From positions 806,001 to 870,000 of the forward strand of contig JBDXCG010000003.1 in assembly GCA_039980455.1 (NCBI GenBank): 64,000 nt of DNA, read 5' to 3'. Source of the DNA: CALINF01 sp039980455 (GTDB lineage: Bacteria > Pseudomonadota > Gammaproteobacteria > Pseudomonadales > Halieaceae). Positions 17,942-25,608 of the stretch are shown here, in pieces. The translations under genes were made by a program, and so were the position numbers. A model generated the notes under the pieces. The model was not told where the DNA came from and did not search any database. It saw only the letters and a program-made list of their open reading frames with translations. The first letter of the stretch is position 1. Each line of letters begins with the position of its first letter.

Positions 17942-19033
17942 CTATTGGCTCCGCTCAATGACACCGCCACCGAGGCAGTGGTCGCCAAGGTAAAAAACGA
18001 CTGATTGTCCGGGTGTCACAGCTCTCTGGGGTTCATCGAAATGAACTTGATAGCCTGTGTCGACAGCGCGCAAGGTGCAGCTCTGATCCGCCTGGCGATA
18101 GCGTACCTTGGCAGTGCACTCTAATGGCAGCACCGGCGCTTCACCTGCTACCCAGAAAATCTCTGAAACGAATAATTCGTGTTTGAACAGGGCAGGGTGG
18201 TTATTACCCTGAGCTACGAGCAGCACGTTATTGCTGAGGTCTTTATCGACTACGTACCACGGGGCATCACCGTGATTGGCCAGCCCACCAATGCCAAGTC
18301 CCTGTCTCTGGCCGATGGTGTGATACATCAGACCTTGATGTTGTCCCAGGTGTTCACCATCCAGGCTATGAATGTCACCCGGCTGCGCGGGTAGGTACTG
18401 CTGCAGGAAGTCAGCAAAGCGCCGTTCTCCGATGAAGCAAATGCCAGTAGAGTCTTTTTTGTTGTGGGTAGTCAGGCCCTCGCGCTCAGCCAGCTTCCGC
18501 ACTTCGGGTTTGTTGATATCGCCAATCGGAAACAGTGTTTTCTCCAATTCGTGATGTCCTACGGCGTGCAGAAAGTAACTCTGATCTTTGTTGGGATCCA
18601 GACCCTTTAACAGGGTGGCTTTTCCGTCCGACTCCCCACGACGGGTGTAGTGCCCGGTGGCAATATGATCGGCGCCCAGCATCACGGCATATTCAAGAAA
18701 CGCCTTAAACTTGATTTCACGGTTGCACAGTATGTCGGGGTTGGGTGTGCGACCAGCGCGATATTCGGCAAGAAAATGTTCAAAAACGTTGTCCCAGTAC
18801 TCTGCGGCGAAATTTGCGCCATGCAGCGGAATGTCCAGCTTATCGGCAACGGCCTGCGCATCGGCGAAATCCTCTTTAGCCGTGCAATACTCGGTACCGT
18901 CATCCTCTTCCCAATTTTTCATGAACAGGCCTTCCACGGCATAGCCCTGTTCCTTAAGCAGCAATGCTGACACAGAAGAATCGACGCCGCCGGACATGCC
19001 AACGATCACTTTGGTTGCGCTATTCAGGTTCAT
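17942..19033 (-). CDS. mnmA: tRNA-specific 2-thiouridylase MnmA
   Basis: 363 residues. MnmA adenylates and thiolates U34 of the tRNAs for Lys, Glu and Gln, taking sulfur from the TusE relay. The PP-loop ATP motif GMSGGVDSSVSALLLKEQGY is at residues 12-31; the catalytic cysteines lie in PNPDILCNREIKF and DSTGICFIGER; FMKNWEEDD and TGHYTRR are also typical. Its ATG overlaps the stop of nudJ (ATGA at 19030-19033), so the two are coupled. Length and motifs are complete, with no sign of damage. Confidence 0.96.
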   Translation of the reverse strand: MNLNSATKVIVGMSGGVDSSVSALLLKEQGYAVEGLFMKNWEEDDGTEYCTAKEDFADAQAVADKLDIPLHGANFAAEYWDNVFEHFLAEYRAGRTPNPDILCNREIKFKAFLEYAVMLGADHIATGHYTRRGESDGKATLLKGLDPNKDQSYFLHAVGHHELEKTLFPIGDINKPEVRKLAEREGLTTHNKKDSTGICFIGERRFADFLQQYLPAQPGDIHSLDGEHLGQHQGLMYHTIGQRQGLGIGGLANHGDAPWYVVDKDLSNNVLLVAQGNNHPALFKHELFVSEIFWVAGEAPVLPLECTAKVRYRQADQSCTLRAVDTGYQVHFDEPQRAVTPGQSVVFYLGDHCLGGGVIERSQ

Positions 19034-19482
19034 ACGTTTGCAATAACATCCAGAGGAAAACAGGTGCCGCTGCGTTGACGCTCTATTGAGGCCAATACCA
19101 ACGGGCTGCGCAGTTTAGCAGACTGTGCTCTGATCTCATCATAGTCCAGCCAATGCACAGCCAGAATATCGGGATCAAGTACTGCATTTTCAAGGGCTCG
19201 CACAGGGTCGCCCGCAAACGTGGTGCGATGGTAGGTGATGCCGTTCGCCGGGGAAGTATAGAGGGCGACGCTAATGATTCCGGTGATACCTATTTCCCAA
19301 CCAGTCTCCTCGAGTGTTTCTCGATAAGCAGCTTCTATCAAAGATTCATTCTGCTCTAAATGGCCGGCTGGCTGATTAAACACAATCTCACCGGATGTCT
19401 TGTCGCGCTCTTCGACCAATAAATAGCGGCCGTTGTCTTCGATAACAGTGGCGACCGTGGCGTTGGGTTTCCAGGTGCTCAT
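19030..19482 (-). CDS. nudJ: NudJ-type Nudix phosphatase
   Basis: 150 residues. NudJ hydrolyses thiamine pyrophosphates and nucleoside diphosphates or triphosphates in E. coli. The Nudix box is GHLEQNESLIEAAYRETLEETGWE near residues 40-63, with the REx2E metal ligands intact. The flanking VEERDKTSGEIVFNQPAGHLE and YTSPANGITYHRTTF segments are typical of NudJ. It overlaps rluE by four bases upstream and mnmA by four bases downstream, an order kept in enterobacteria. Exact substrate is by family only. Confidence 0.88.
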   Translation of the reverse strand: MSTWKPNATVATVIEDNGRYLLVEERDKTSGEIVFNQPAGHLEQNESLIEAAYRETLEETGWEIGITGIISVALYTSPANGITYHRTTFAGDPVRALENAVLDPDILAVHWLDYDEIRAQSAKLRSPLVLASIERQRSGTCFPLDVIANV

Positions 19483-20093
19483 CGTGAGTTGCCTCCTTTT
19501 CTGTCTGCGCTGCGCCTTCCGGGTCGTCTGGGCTTGGGTATAGAGGCGGGGGAGTGAACAATCAAGCCCTTGTGCTGGCCCGGCAGGAGGCTGTTGAGCG
19601 ACCAGTCACCCACCTGAGCACGTACGAGTCTCAAGGTAGGAAAGCCGACGGCAGCCGTCATCCGTCTAACCTGACGGTTTTTGCCTTCAGAGATAGATAG
19701 TTCGAACCAGCTGTCGGGTACAGTCTTGCGGACGCGCACGGGAGGATCTCGCTCCCACAACGCCGGTGGCTCCATCAATCTGGCGCGTGCTGGCTGTGTG
19801 CGGCCATCTTTTAGGTCGACGCCTGCCTTTAACTGATCAAGTGCAGTGGCGTTGATAAGCCCTTCAACCTGCACCCAGTAGGTTTTCCAGTGTTTGTGGC
19901 GGGGGTGGGCGATTCTTTGCTGCAGCGCACCATCGTTGGTTAGCACGAGCAGTCCCTCAGAGTCGTAGTCGAGCCTACCTGCTACACGGAAGCCTGGCGC
20001 ACTGAGAAAGTCGGCCAGTGTCTTGCGCCCCTCGTCGTCGGTAAATTGGCTCAGCACCGCAAAGGGCTTGTTTAGCAATATCACGTTTCCCAT
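19479..20093 (-). CDS. rluE: 23S rRNA pseudouridine synthase RluE
   Basis: 204 residues. RluE converts one uridine of 23S rRNA (U2457 in E. coli) to pseudouridine. The RsuA/RluB/E/F signature is present: catalytic Asp42 in GRLDYDSEGLLVLTNDGAL, then HPRHKHWKTYWVQVEG and SEGKNRQVRRMTAAVGFPTLRLVR. There is no N-terminal S4 domain, as expected for RluE. The basic C-terminal tail PKPRRPGRRSADRKGGNSR is probably disordered and RNA-contacting. The gene is first in the leftward block and divergent from icd. Confidence 0.92.
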   Translation of the reverse strand: MGNVILLNKPFAVLSQFTDDEGRKTLADFLSAPGFRVAGRLDYDSEGLLVLTNDGALQQRIAHPRHKHWKTYWVQVEGLINATALDQLKAGVDLKDGRTQPARARLMEPPALWERDPPVRVRKTVPDSWFELSISEGKNRQVRRMTAAVGFPTLRLVRAQVGDWSLNSLLPGQHKGLIVHSPASIPKPRRPGRRSADRKGGNSR

Positions 20094-20150
20094 TCTTACA
20101 ATCTCTCGTCTTACAGGTCATTTTTTGGTCAGGAGATTAGAAAATAAATC

Positions 20151-20159
20151 TGCTACAAT
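20151..20159 (+). promoter_or_regulatory. Candidate extended -10 promoter of icd
   Basis: TGCTACAAT, an extended -10 element, lies 79 bases upstream of the icd start in the spacer shared with rluE. No good -35 stands 17 bases further up, which is compatible with an extended -10 promoter. Confidence 0.4.
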
Positions 20160-20237
20160 CTGCCGGCTCAGTTTGGGACAGCCTTACGAGGGTATCTTGT
20201 CCCGACTCTCTAATAACCCGCATACATGGAGTACATC

Positions 20238-21491
20238 ATGGGCTACAAGCATATTCAGGTGCCAGGTGAAGGCGAAAAAATCGTCGTAAATGAAGATAAC
20301 AGCCTGAACATCCCCGACAATCCTATCATCCCTTACATCGAAGGCGACGGTATCGGCGTTGATATCAGCCCGGTGATGATCAAAGTGGTCGACGCCTCGG
20401 TTGCCAAGGCATACGGCGGCAGTAAGAAAATCTCCTGGATGGAGATCTACACGGGCGAAAAAGCCGCAGAACTGTATGACGGCGACTGGTTCCCCGAAGA
20501 GACACTTGAGGCAATCAAGGAATACTCGGTAGGTATCAAAGGCCCCCTGACGACTCCAGTTGGTGGCGGCTTTCGGTCACTGAACGTTGCACTGCGTCAG
20601 GAACTCGATCTCTACACTTGTCTTCGACCAGTACGCTGGTTCGAAGGCGTCCCGTCGCCGGTCAAAGACCCTGGCGCCTGTAACATGGTGATCTTCCGTG
20701 AAAACTCCGAAGACATTTACGCCGGTATTGAATATCAGGCTGGAACAGAAGACGCACAGAAGGTTGTCGACTTTCTGATCAAGGAAATGGGCGCCACCAA
20801 GATTCGCTTCCCACAAGAAGTGGGTATCGGCATCAAGCCTGTGTCTGAGGAAGGCACGAAGCGGTTAGTGCGCAAAGCTATTCAGTATGCGATAGACCAA
20901 GATCTGGATTCGGTTACCTTGGTGCATAAAGGCAACATCATGAAGTTCACCGAAGGCGCATTCCGGGACTGGGGTTATGAGCTGGCTCAGGAAGAGTTTG
21001 GTGGCGAGTTGCTGGATGGCGGCCCTTGGGTGTCCATGAAGAACCCGAACACCGGTCGCGAAATCATCGTTAAAGACGTTATTGCTGATGCGATGCTGCA
21101 ACAGATTCTGACACGCCCTCGTGACTACAGTGTCGTTGCCACGCTGAACCTGAACGGAGACTATCTCTCAGATGCTCTTGCAGCACAGGTTGGTGGTATT
21201 GGAATCGCACCTGGAGCGAACCTGTCAGACACGATCGCGTTGTTCGAAGCCACCCACGGTACCGCACCTAAGTACGCTGGTCAGGATAAGGTGAATCCCG
21301 GTTCGCTGATTCTGTCAGCTGAAATGATGTTGCGTCATATGGGTTGGAACGAGGCCGCTGATCTCATTATCAATGGTATGAACGGCGCCATTCAAAACGG
21401 CACTGTTACCTATGATTTTGAGCGCTTGATGGACGGCGCCACACTGGTGTCCTGTTCTGAGTTTGGCGATAAGATCATCGAAAACATGTAA
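20238..21491 (+). CDS. icd: Isocitrate dehydrogenase, NADP-dependent
   Basis: 417 residues. Icd oxidatively decarboxylates isocitrate to 2-oxoglutarate in the TCA cycle. Diagnostic segments are NPIIPYIEGDGIGVDISP, GPLTTPVGGGFRSLNVALRQ (the serine is the target of IDH kinase in E. coli), IFRENSEDIYAGIEY, LNLNGDYLSDALAAQVGG and ATHGTAPKYAGQDKVNPGS. The start is the ATG at 20238 (MGYKHIQVP) with GGAG seven bases upstream, as in Pseudomonas Icd; the ATG at 20226 contains that ribosome site and is rejected. A strong terminator follows the gene. Confidence 0.96.
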   Translation: MGYKHIQVPGEGEKIVVNEDNSLNIPDNPIIPYIEGDGIGVDISPVMIKVVDASVAKAYGGSKKISWMEIYTGEKAAELYDGDWFPEETLEAIKEYSVGIKGPLTTPVGGGFRSLNVALRQELDLYTCLRPVRWFEGVPSPVKDPGACNMVIFRENSEDIYAGIEYQAGTEDAQKVVDFLIKEMGATKIRFPQEVGIGIKPVSEEGTKRLVRKAIQYAIDQDLDSVTLVHKGNIMKFTEGAFRDWGYELAQEEFGGELLDGGPWVSMKNPNTGREIIVKDVIADAMLQQILTRPRDYSVVATLNLNGDYLSDALAAQVGGIGIAPGANLSDTIALFEATHGTAPKYAGQDKVNPGSLILSAEMMLRHMGWNEAADLIINGMNGAIQNGTVTYDFERLMDGATLVSCSEFGDKIIENM

Positions 21492-21516
21492 GACATAAGC
21501 TGCGATACTCTGAGAA

Positions 21517-21541
21517 AGGCCCGCATAGCGGGCCTTTTTTT
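21517..21541 (+). terminator. Rho-independent terminator of icd
   Basis: An 8-bp GC-rich stem (AGGCCCGC at 21517-21524, GCGGGCCT at 21528-21535) with an ATA loop, followed by a run of seven T. It lies 25 bases after the icd stop codon. This is the clearest terminator in the window. Confidence 0.93.
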
Positions 21542-21581
21542 GTGCTCGGGTTTTTACGTACGAGCGGGTGCAGTTCGTGGT

Positions 21582-22760
21582 TTAGTCGCGGCGCAGTCGA
21601 TCGGATATTGCAATCGGGGTAGGGTAGTTCAATACAACGATATAAGAAGAAATGAGTAGGGTGATAATAGTGGTTGCCTGAATCAACAGGGAGGCCTGTT
21701 GGCTGATCACCGCGCTTCCAACCGCAACGTAGGCAATTAGCAGTGAAAACTCACTGGCCTGGCCAAGCCGAAAGCCCAGGTCCCATGCGAGGCTGCGCTT
21801 TTCACTCACACCCTTGAGCAGAAAACGATAGACAACCGGCTTCAGCCCCAGCACCAAGGCCGACAGCAACAGGGCCGGGAACAGCACCTGATTGAGCAGC
21901 GCCAGATCAAATCGCGCGCCGACCGAAAAGAAAAACAGGATAAGAAAGAAGTCGCGAAGAGGCTTCAGGTTCACGGCGATGTACTGCGATATCGGGCTGG
22001 TAGCGATAGAGATACCAGCCAGGAATGCGCCAATTTCCGCTGATAAACCCAACAATTGTGCCGACTCGGCCACGCCAAGGCACCAGCCAATCGCCAGTAA
22101 GAAAATGTACTCGTGGAAACGATCAAACTTTGCGATCAGCGGTAGTAGCACAAATCGAACCATCAGCAGGGTCACCCCACCCAGCAGAGGCAAGCTCAGT
22201 AGCGACAACGCAATATCTTTCCCCATCGTGCCAGTATCGCCGCCGCTGGCCATGCCTAGCAGCACCATGAGCACTATGATGGCGAGTAAGTCCTGCAGCA
22301 GTAGCAAACCAATCATTAGCTCGCCAATGTGACGATGGTGCAGCACGGTGGTGGGCAGTAGTTTGATGCCGATAATGGTTGATGAAAACATCATCGCCGC
22401 ACCCACGATCACGGCGTCCAGCGTGTTAAAGCCGAACAGCATGGCTACACCGAATCCCATCGCAAGAAATACAGCACTGCTGAATAACGCTACGACAGTG
22501 GATTTGCGTAGCGTTGCCCATAGGGCCTGAGGCTGCATATCCAGCCCCAGTAGGAACAGCAGGAAGATGATGCCGATATGACCAATATCCGACAGCAGGT
22601 TTAAATCAGTGACCAGTGATAAGCCATAGGGCCCGATGCACGCGCCCAGCGCGATATACGCAATAATTAGAGGCTGGCGCGTATACAATGCAATCGACGC
22701 AAATACGGCTGCACCGGTGAAAATGAGGAAAAAGGAAAATGTGATGGTACTAATTTCCAC
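21582..22760 (-). CDS. Cation:proton antiporter, CPA2 (Kef-type) membrane domain
   Basis: 392 residues, almost entirely membrane segments (about 11-13). CPA2 proteins exchange K+ or Na+ for protons across the inner membrane. Family marks are the N-terminal YTRQPLIIAYIALGACIGP, GIIFLLFLLGLDMQP, GLLLLQDLLAIIVL with the transport aspartate, LGLSAEIGAFLAGI and LGFRLGQASEFSLLI. There is no C-terminal RCK/TrkA nucleotide-binding domain, so it lacks the usual Kef gating part. The start is a GTG (MEISTITFSF). It stands alone between icd and the sulfite reductase pair; ion preference cannot be told. Confidence 0.85.
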   Translation of the reverse strand: MEISTITFSFFLIFTGAAVFASIALYTRQPLIIAYIALGACIGPYGLSLVTDLNLLSDIGHIGIIFLLFLLGLDMQPQALWATLRKSTVVALFSSAVFLAMGFGVAMLFGFNTLDAVIVGAAMMFSSTIIGIKLLPTTVLHHRHIGELMIGLLLLQDLLAIIVLMVLLGMASGGDTGTMGKDIALSLLSLPLLGGVTLLMVRFVLLPLIAKFDRFHEYIFLLAIGWCLGVAESAQLLGLSAEIGAFLAGISIATSPISQYIAVNLKPLRDFFLILFFFSVGARFDLALLNQVLFPALLLSALVLGLKPVVYRFLLKGVSEKRSLAWDLGFRLGQASEFSLLIAYVAVGSAVISQQASLLIQATTIITLLISSYIVVLNYPTPIAISDRLRRD

Positions 22761-22800
22761 GCGGTTACCGGACGCCCAAGTGAGTGAACAGTCTAAACCG

Positions 22801-22826
22801 TAGGGGCCGTGAGGGAAACGCCCCTA
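22801..22826 (-). terminator. Possible terminator of the cysI-DUF934 pair
   Basis: TAGGGGC and GCCCCTA form a 7-bp stem around a 12-base loop, 24 bases beyond the end of the DUF934 gene on the minus strand. No strong T tract follows, so this is tentative. Confidence 0.35.
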
Positions 22827-22849
22827 ACAGCACACCGCGCCTGGGCGGA

Positions 22850-23311
22850 TCAGCTGCGACGGCGAAATAAAGGTTGGGGCTCGTCTATTGCCGCTTGGTA
22901 GTGTTCACTGAAATCCTTCAGGTTCTCTAATGCTTGTGCCAGGCCGGCGTCGCTATCAGGTTGAAATGCGTTGAACCCGCAGCGGGTCAAATAACTCATT
23001 TGATCGGGTATGCATTGCCCGACGGCGCGCAGCTCGCCTGTGTAACCGCGCTCACGCAGCTCACGGGCGTAGGAGAAGCCACGCCCGTCAGTAAAGGCGG
23101 GGAAGTTGATTGCGACAACCTCAATCTCTGCTAATGCATCTAGCAGCGATGTAACGCCGTCACCCGGCTCTAATTGTACGCGACTGCGTGATTTATCGGT
23201 TAGCGACAACCATTGCTCCAGTGTCAGCAGGTGGTCAGGCTCGATAGCGTCAGCATTTACAGGACGCAGTGCGTCTTCTGCTAATACGCCATCTTTAATC
23301 AGCTTTGGCAT
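22850..23311 (-). CDS. DUF934 protein, sulfite-reductase partner
   Basis: 153 residues from the ATG at 23309-23311 (MPKLIKDGVLAED). DUF934 proteins are small and soluble, and are nearly always encoded directly after a CysI-type sulfite reductase in Pseudomonas-like bacteria; a role as accessory or electron-supply factor is suspected but not known. Recognisable parts are VVAINFPAFTDGRGFSYARELRERGYTGELRAVG, within one stretch near residues 70-103, and the arginine-rich end FRRRS. It overlaps the end of cysI by 17 bases, which supports coupled expression. Confidence 0.85.
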   Translation of the reverse strand: MPKLIKDGVLAEDALRPVNADAIEPDHLLTLEQWLSLTDKSRSRVQLEPGDGVTSLLDALAEIEVVAINFPAFTDGRGFSYARELRERGYTGELRAVGQCIPDQMSYLTRCGFNAFQPDSDAGLAQALENLKDFSEHYQAAIDEPQPLFRRRS

Positions 23312-24959
23312 AAACGCGCTCCTTGAAGGGTGCGATGCCCACCCGACGGTAGGTATCAAGAAAGGGTTCATCTTCTTCACGCAAGTCGATGAAGGTTGTC
23401 AGGAGGTTCTCGATCACATCAGGCATGTCTTCTTGTTTGAATGACGGCCCCAATATTTTGCCGATAGACGCCTCTTTCGACTGGCTGCCGCCAAGGCTGA
23501 CCTGATAGAACTCTTGACCCTTTTTATCGACGCCCAGAACACCGATGTGGCCTATGTGATGATGTCCACAGGCATTCATGCAGCCGCTGATATTCAACTC
23601 GAGCAGCCCAAGGTCGTATACATAGTCCATGTCGTCAAAGCGCGCTTGGATAGCCTCTGCGACGGGTAGCGACTTCGCATTTGCCAAAGAGCAGTAATCG
23701 CCGCCGGGGCAGCAGATGATGTCAGTCAAGTAGCCGATGTTGGCGGTTGCCAGATCTGCACTCTGTAGAGCCTGCCACAGGTCGTAGAGTGCTGCTTTGG
23801 GTACATCGGCAAGAACAATGTTCTGCTGATGTGTCGTGCGTAGCTCGCCAAAACTGTATTCATCAGCCAAGTCGGCGAGCAATTCCAGTTGCTCGTCGGT
23901 GATATCGCCCGGTGCCAGCCCAGTTGCCTTCAAAGAGAGAGTTACGGCGCGATATCCTGCAACCCTGTGTGCAACAGTATTACGATTGACCCAGTTGGCG
24001 AATATAGGGTCGGCGTCGCACTGAGACTGCAATGATTCCTGTGAGCTTTGATCATCAATTTCTGCGTAGTCTGGCTCAGTAAAAAAACTGGCCGCATGCG
24101 CGATAGCGTCGTCAGTCAATGTGCTGGGACCGTCTTTCACACTCGCCCATTCTTTGTCTACAGCCTCAGCAAATGCCTCAACCCCCATCGCTTTTACGAG
24201 GATCTTGATGCGTGCTTTATATTTGTTGTCGCGTCGACCGTGCTGGTTGTATACCCGCAAAATCGCTTCCAGGTACGTCAGCAGATGTTTTTTGGGCAGC
24301 CAGTCGCAGATTGCAGAGCCAATGACAGGTGTTCGCCCCAGGCCGCCGCCTACTAGTACTTTAAAGCCCATCTCGTCGTTTTTATTGGCTACCAATTCCA
24401 GCCCAATGTCGTGCGAATGAATTGCTGCTCTGTCTTGCTGCGTGCCACACACGGCAATTTTGAATTTGCGGGGTAGAAAGGCAAACTCTGGGTGTAGCGT
24501 TGACCATTGCCTAATCAGTTCACAGTAGGGGCGAGGGTCTTCCAGTTCATCCACGGCAACGCCCGCAAATTGGTCGGTAGTCGTATTGCGAATGCAGTTA
24601 CCGCTGGTCTGAATAGCATGCATTTGAACGGATGCCAGCTCTTGCAGTATGTCTGGTACTTCTTCCAGTAAAGGCCAATTCAGCTGCAAATTCTGACGCG
24701 TAGATACGTGAGCATAGCCTTTATCATAGGTGCGCGTAATCTCGGCAATTTTGCGCACCTGCGCGCTGCTTAGCAGGCCATAGGGGACAGCGATACGCAG
24801 CATCGGTGCGAGACGCTGTACATAGAGCCCATTTTGTAAGCGTAGTGGCAGAAACTCGGCTTCGGAAAGCTCGCCGCTCAAAAACCGACTGGTTTGGTCG
24901 CGAAACTGAGTGACGCGCTCGTCGACAATAGTTTGGTCATACTGGTCGTAAACGTACAT
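23295..24959 (-). CDS. cysI: Sulfite reductase hemoprotein (CysI type)
   Basis: 554 residues. It reduces sulfite to sulfide for cysteine synthesis with a siroheme-[4Fe-4S] centre. Two ferredoxin-like halves are visible (LPLRLQNGLYVQRLAPMLRIAVPYG; then LRTTHQQNIVLADVP), and the cluster cysteines stand in ICCPGGDYCSLANAK and NISGCMNACGHHHIGHIG. The overlapping DUF934 partner marks it as the Pseudomonas-type assimilatory sulfite reductase rather than a nitrite reductase, although the superfamily is shared and the window also encodes nitrate reductase parts at 63-64 kb. No flavoprotein CysJ gene is adjacent. Confidence 0.87.
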   Translation of the reverse strand: MYVYDQYDQTIVDERVTQFRDQTSRFLSGELSEAEFLPLRLQNGLYVQRLAPMLRIAVPYGLLSSAQVRKIAEITRTYDKGYAHVSTRQNLQLNWPLLEEVPDILQELASVQMHAIQTSGNCIRNTTTDQFAGVAVDELEDPRPYCELIRQWSTLHPEFAFLPRKFKIAVCGTQQDRAAIHSHDIGLELVANKNDEMGFKVLVGGGLGRTPVIGSAICDWLPKKHLLTYLEAILRVYNQHGRRDNKYKARIKILVKAMGVEAFAEAVDKEWASVKDGPSTLTDDAIAHAASFFTEPDYAEIDDQSSQESLQSQCDADPIFANWVNRNTVAHRVAGYRAVTLSLKATGLAPGDITDEQLELLADLADEYSFGELRTTHQQNIVLADVPKAALYDLWQALQSADLATANIGYLTDIICCPGGDYCSLANAKSLPVAEAIQARFDDMDYVYDLGLLELNISGCMNACGHHHIGHIGVLGVDKKGQEFYQVSLGGSQSKEASIGKILGPSFKQEDMPDVIENLLTTFIDLREEDEPFLDTYRRVGIAPFKERVYAKAD

Positions 24960-25127
24960 TTAAAGTCCTGGTTACCGATGGTCTTTAGGCTGTCGCCAAG
25001 GCGTTTCACAGCGTCGGGAGGCGATACCTTAACAGAAAAACGCTTTGGTTAAATATGCTGATTATTCATATGGTTAGATCGTACAGTAGGTCCGGCCAGG
25101 CGCATGTATAGACTGCGGATTGGGCGT

Positions 25128-25155
25128 TTGGGAAATTACGGTTTACTGGTATACT
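25128..25155 (+). promoter_or_regulatory. Candidate promoter of the small membrane peptide gene
   Basis: TTGGGA at 25128-25133 and TATACT at 25150-25155, 16 bases apart, with TGG just before the -10 making it an extended -10. It lies 47 bases upstream of the 38-codon gene. Confidence 0.45.
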
Positions 25156-25201
25156 CGCGCTTCGAAAATGTCCCTCATTTAATAGCGAACAGGAGCACAG
25201 T

Positions 25202-25318
25202 ATGTCTGACCAGGCAAACGATCAGGATAACGGAGGCGCAGACTCAATCGCCGCCGTTGCGATTATCTCGTTGGTAATTGTCACTCTGTATATCTGGCTC
25301 TCAGGTATGCCAAGCTAG
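25202..25318 (+). CDS. 38-residue single-pass membrane peptide
   Basis: Small gene with an acidic, soluble head (MSDQANDQDNGGADS) and one membrane helix (residues 16-34, IAAVAIISLVIVTLYIWLS), ending GMPS. Support for a real gene is a good ribosome site (AGGAG seven bases before the ATG) and an extended -10 promoter at the right distance. The 242-base spacer from cysI holds no other gene. I do not recognise the product. It faces the DUF2970-metH block tail to tail, and topology would be N-terminus inside if the acidic head stays cytoplasmic, which is uncertain. Confidence 0.65.
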   Translation: MSDQANDQDNGGADSIAAVAIISLVIVTLYIWLSGMPS

Positions 25319-25352
25319 TAGGCCACCGCGCGCCTCTTGCAAGTACGCGGGA

Positions 25353-25598
25353 CTATTGTCCCGCACTCTTAAGTACCAGCTGAACTATCCCATATACACT
25401 GCCTATGAACAGTAGTGTAAATAGGAATCCTGCCGCCACAAACACACCGAACCGCCCTTGTTTGAAGTCGCGCTCGCGATTTTTGCTGCTCTGAACGCCA
25501 AGGCCAGCGGCAAAAACACTGCCAACCACTTGCCAGGGTTTCATGGTGGCGTGTTCGTTGTCAGTGGCCTCGGAAGGTGTGTTGGCTTGGTCTGCCAT
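25353..25598 (-). CDS. DUF2970 small membrane protein
   Basis: 81 residues. DUF2970 proteins are short gammaproteobacterial membrane proteins of unknown function with a conserved front: here MKPWQVVGSVFAAGLGVQSS followed by KNRERDF. One membrane segment is clear near the C-terminus (GVFVAAGFLFTLLFIGSVYGIVQLVL). The start is the ATG at 25596-25598, with AGGA eight bases upstream; a longer frame to 25628 would run into metH. It lies directly behind metH, with 10 bases between, and is probably cotranscribed. Confidence 0.85.
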   Translation of the reverse strand: MADQANTPSEATDNEHATMKPWQVVGSVFAAGLGVQSSKNRERDFKQGRFGVFVAAGFLFTLLFIGSVYGIVQLVLKSAGQ

Positions 25599-25608
25599 AT
25601 CAGAATTC

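Noticed and set aside
23295..24959. Nitrite reductase identity for the siroheme protein, given nitrate reductase genes in the window
   Set aside because: The overlapping DUF934 gene and the CysI-like sequence indicate assimilatory sulfite reductase; the nap genes are nearly 40 kb away.
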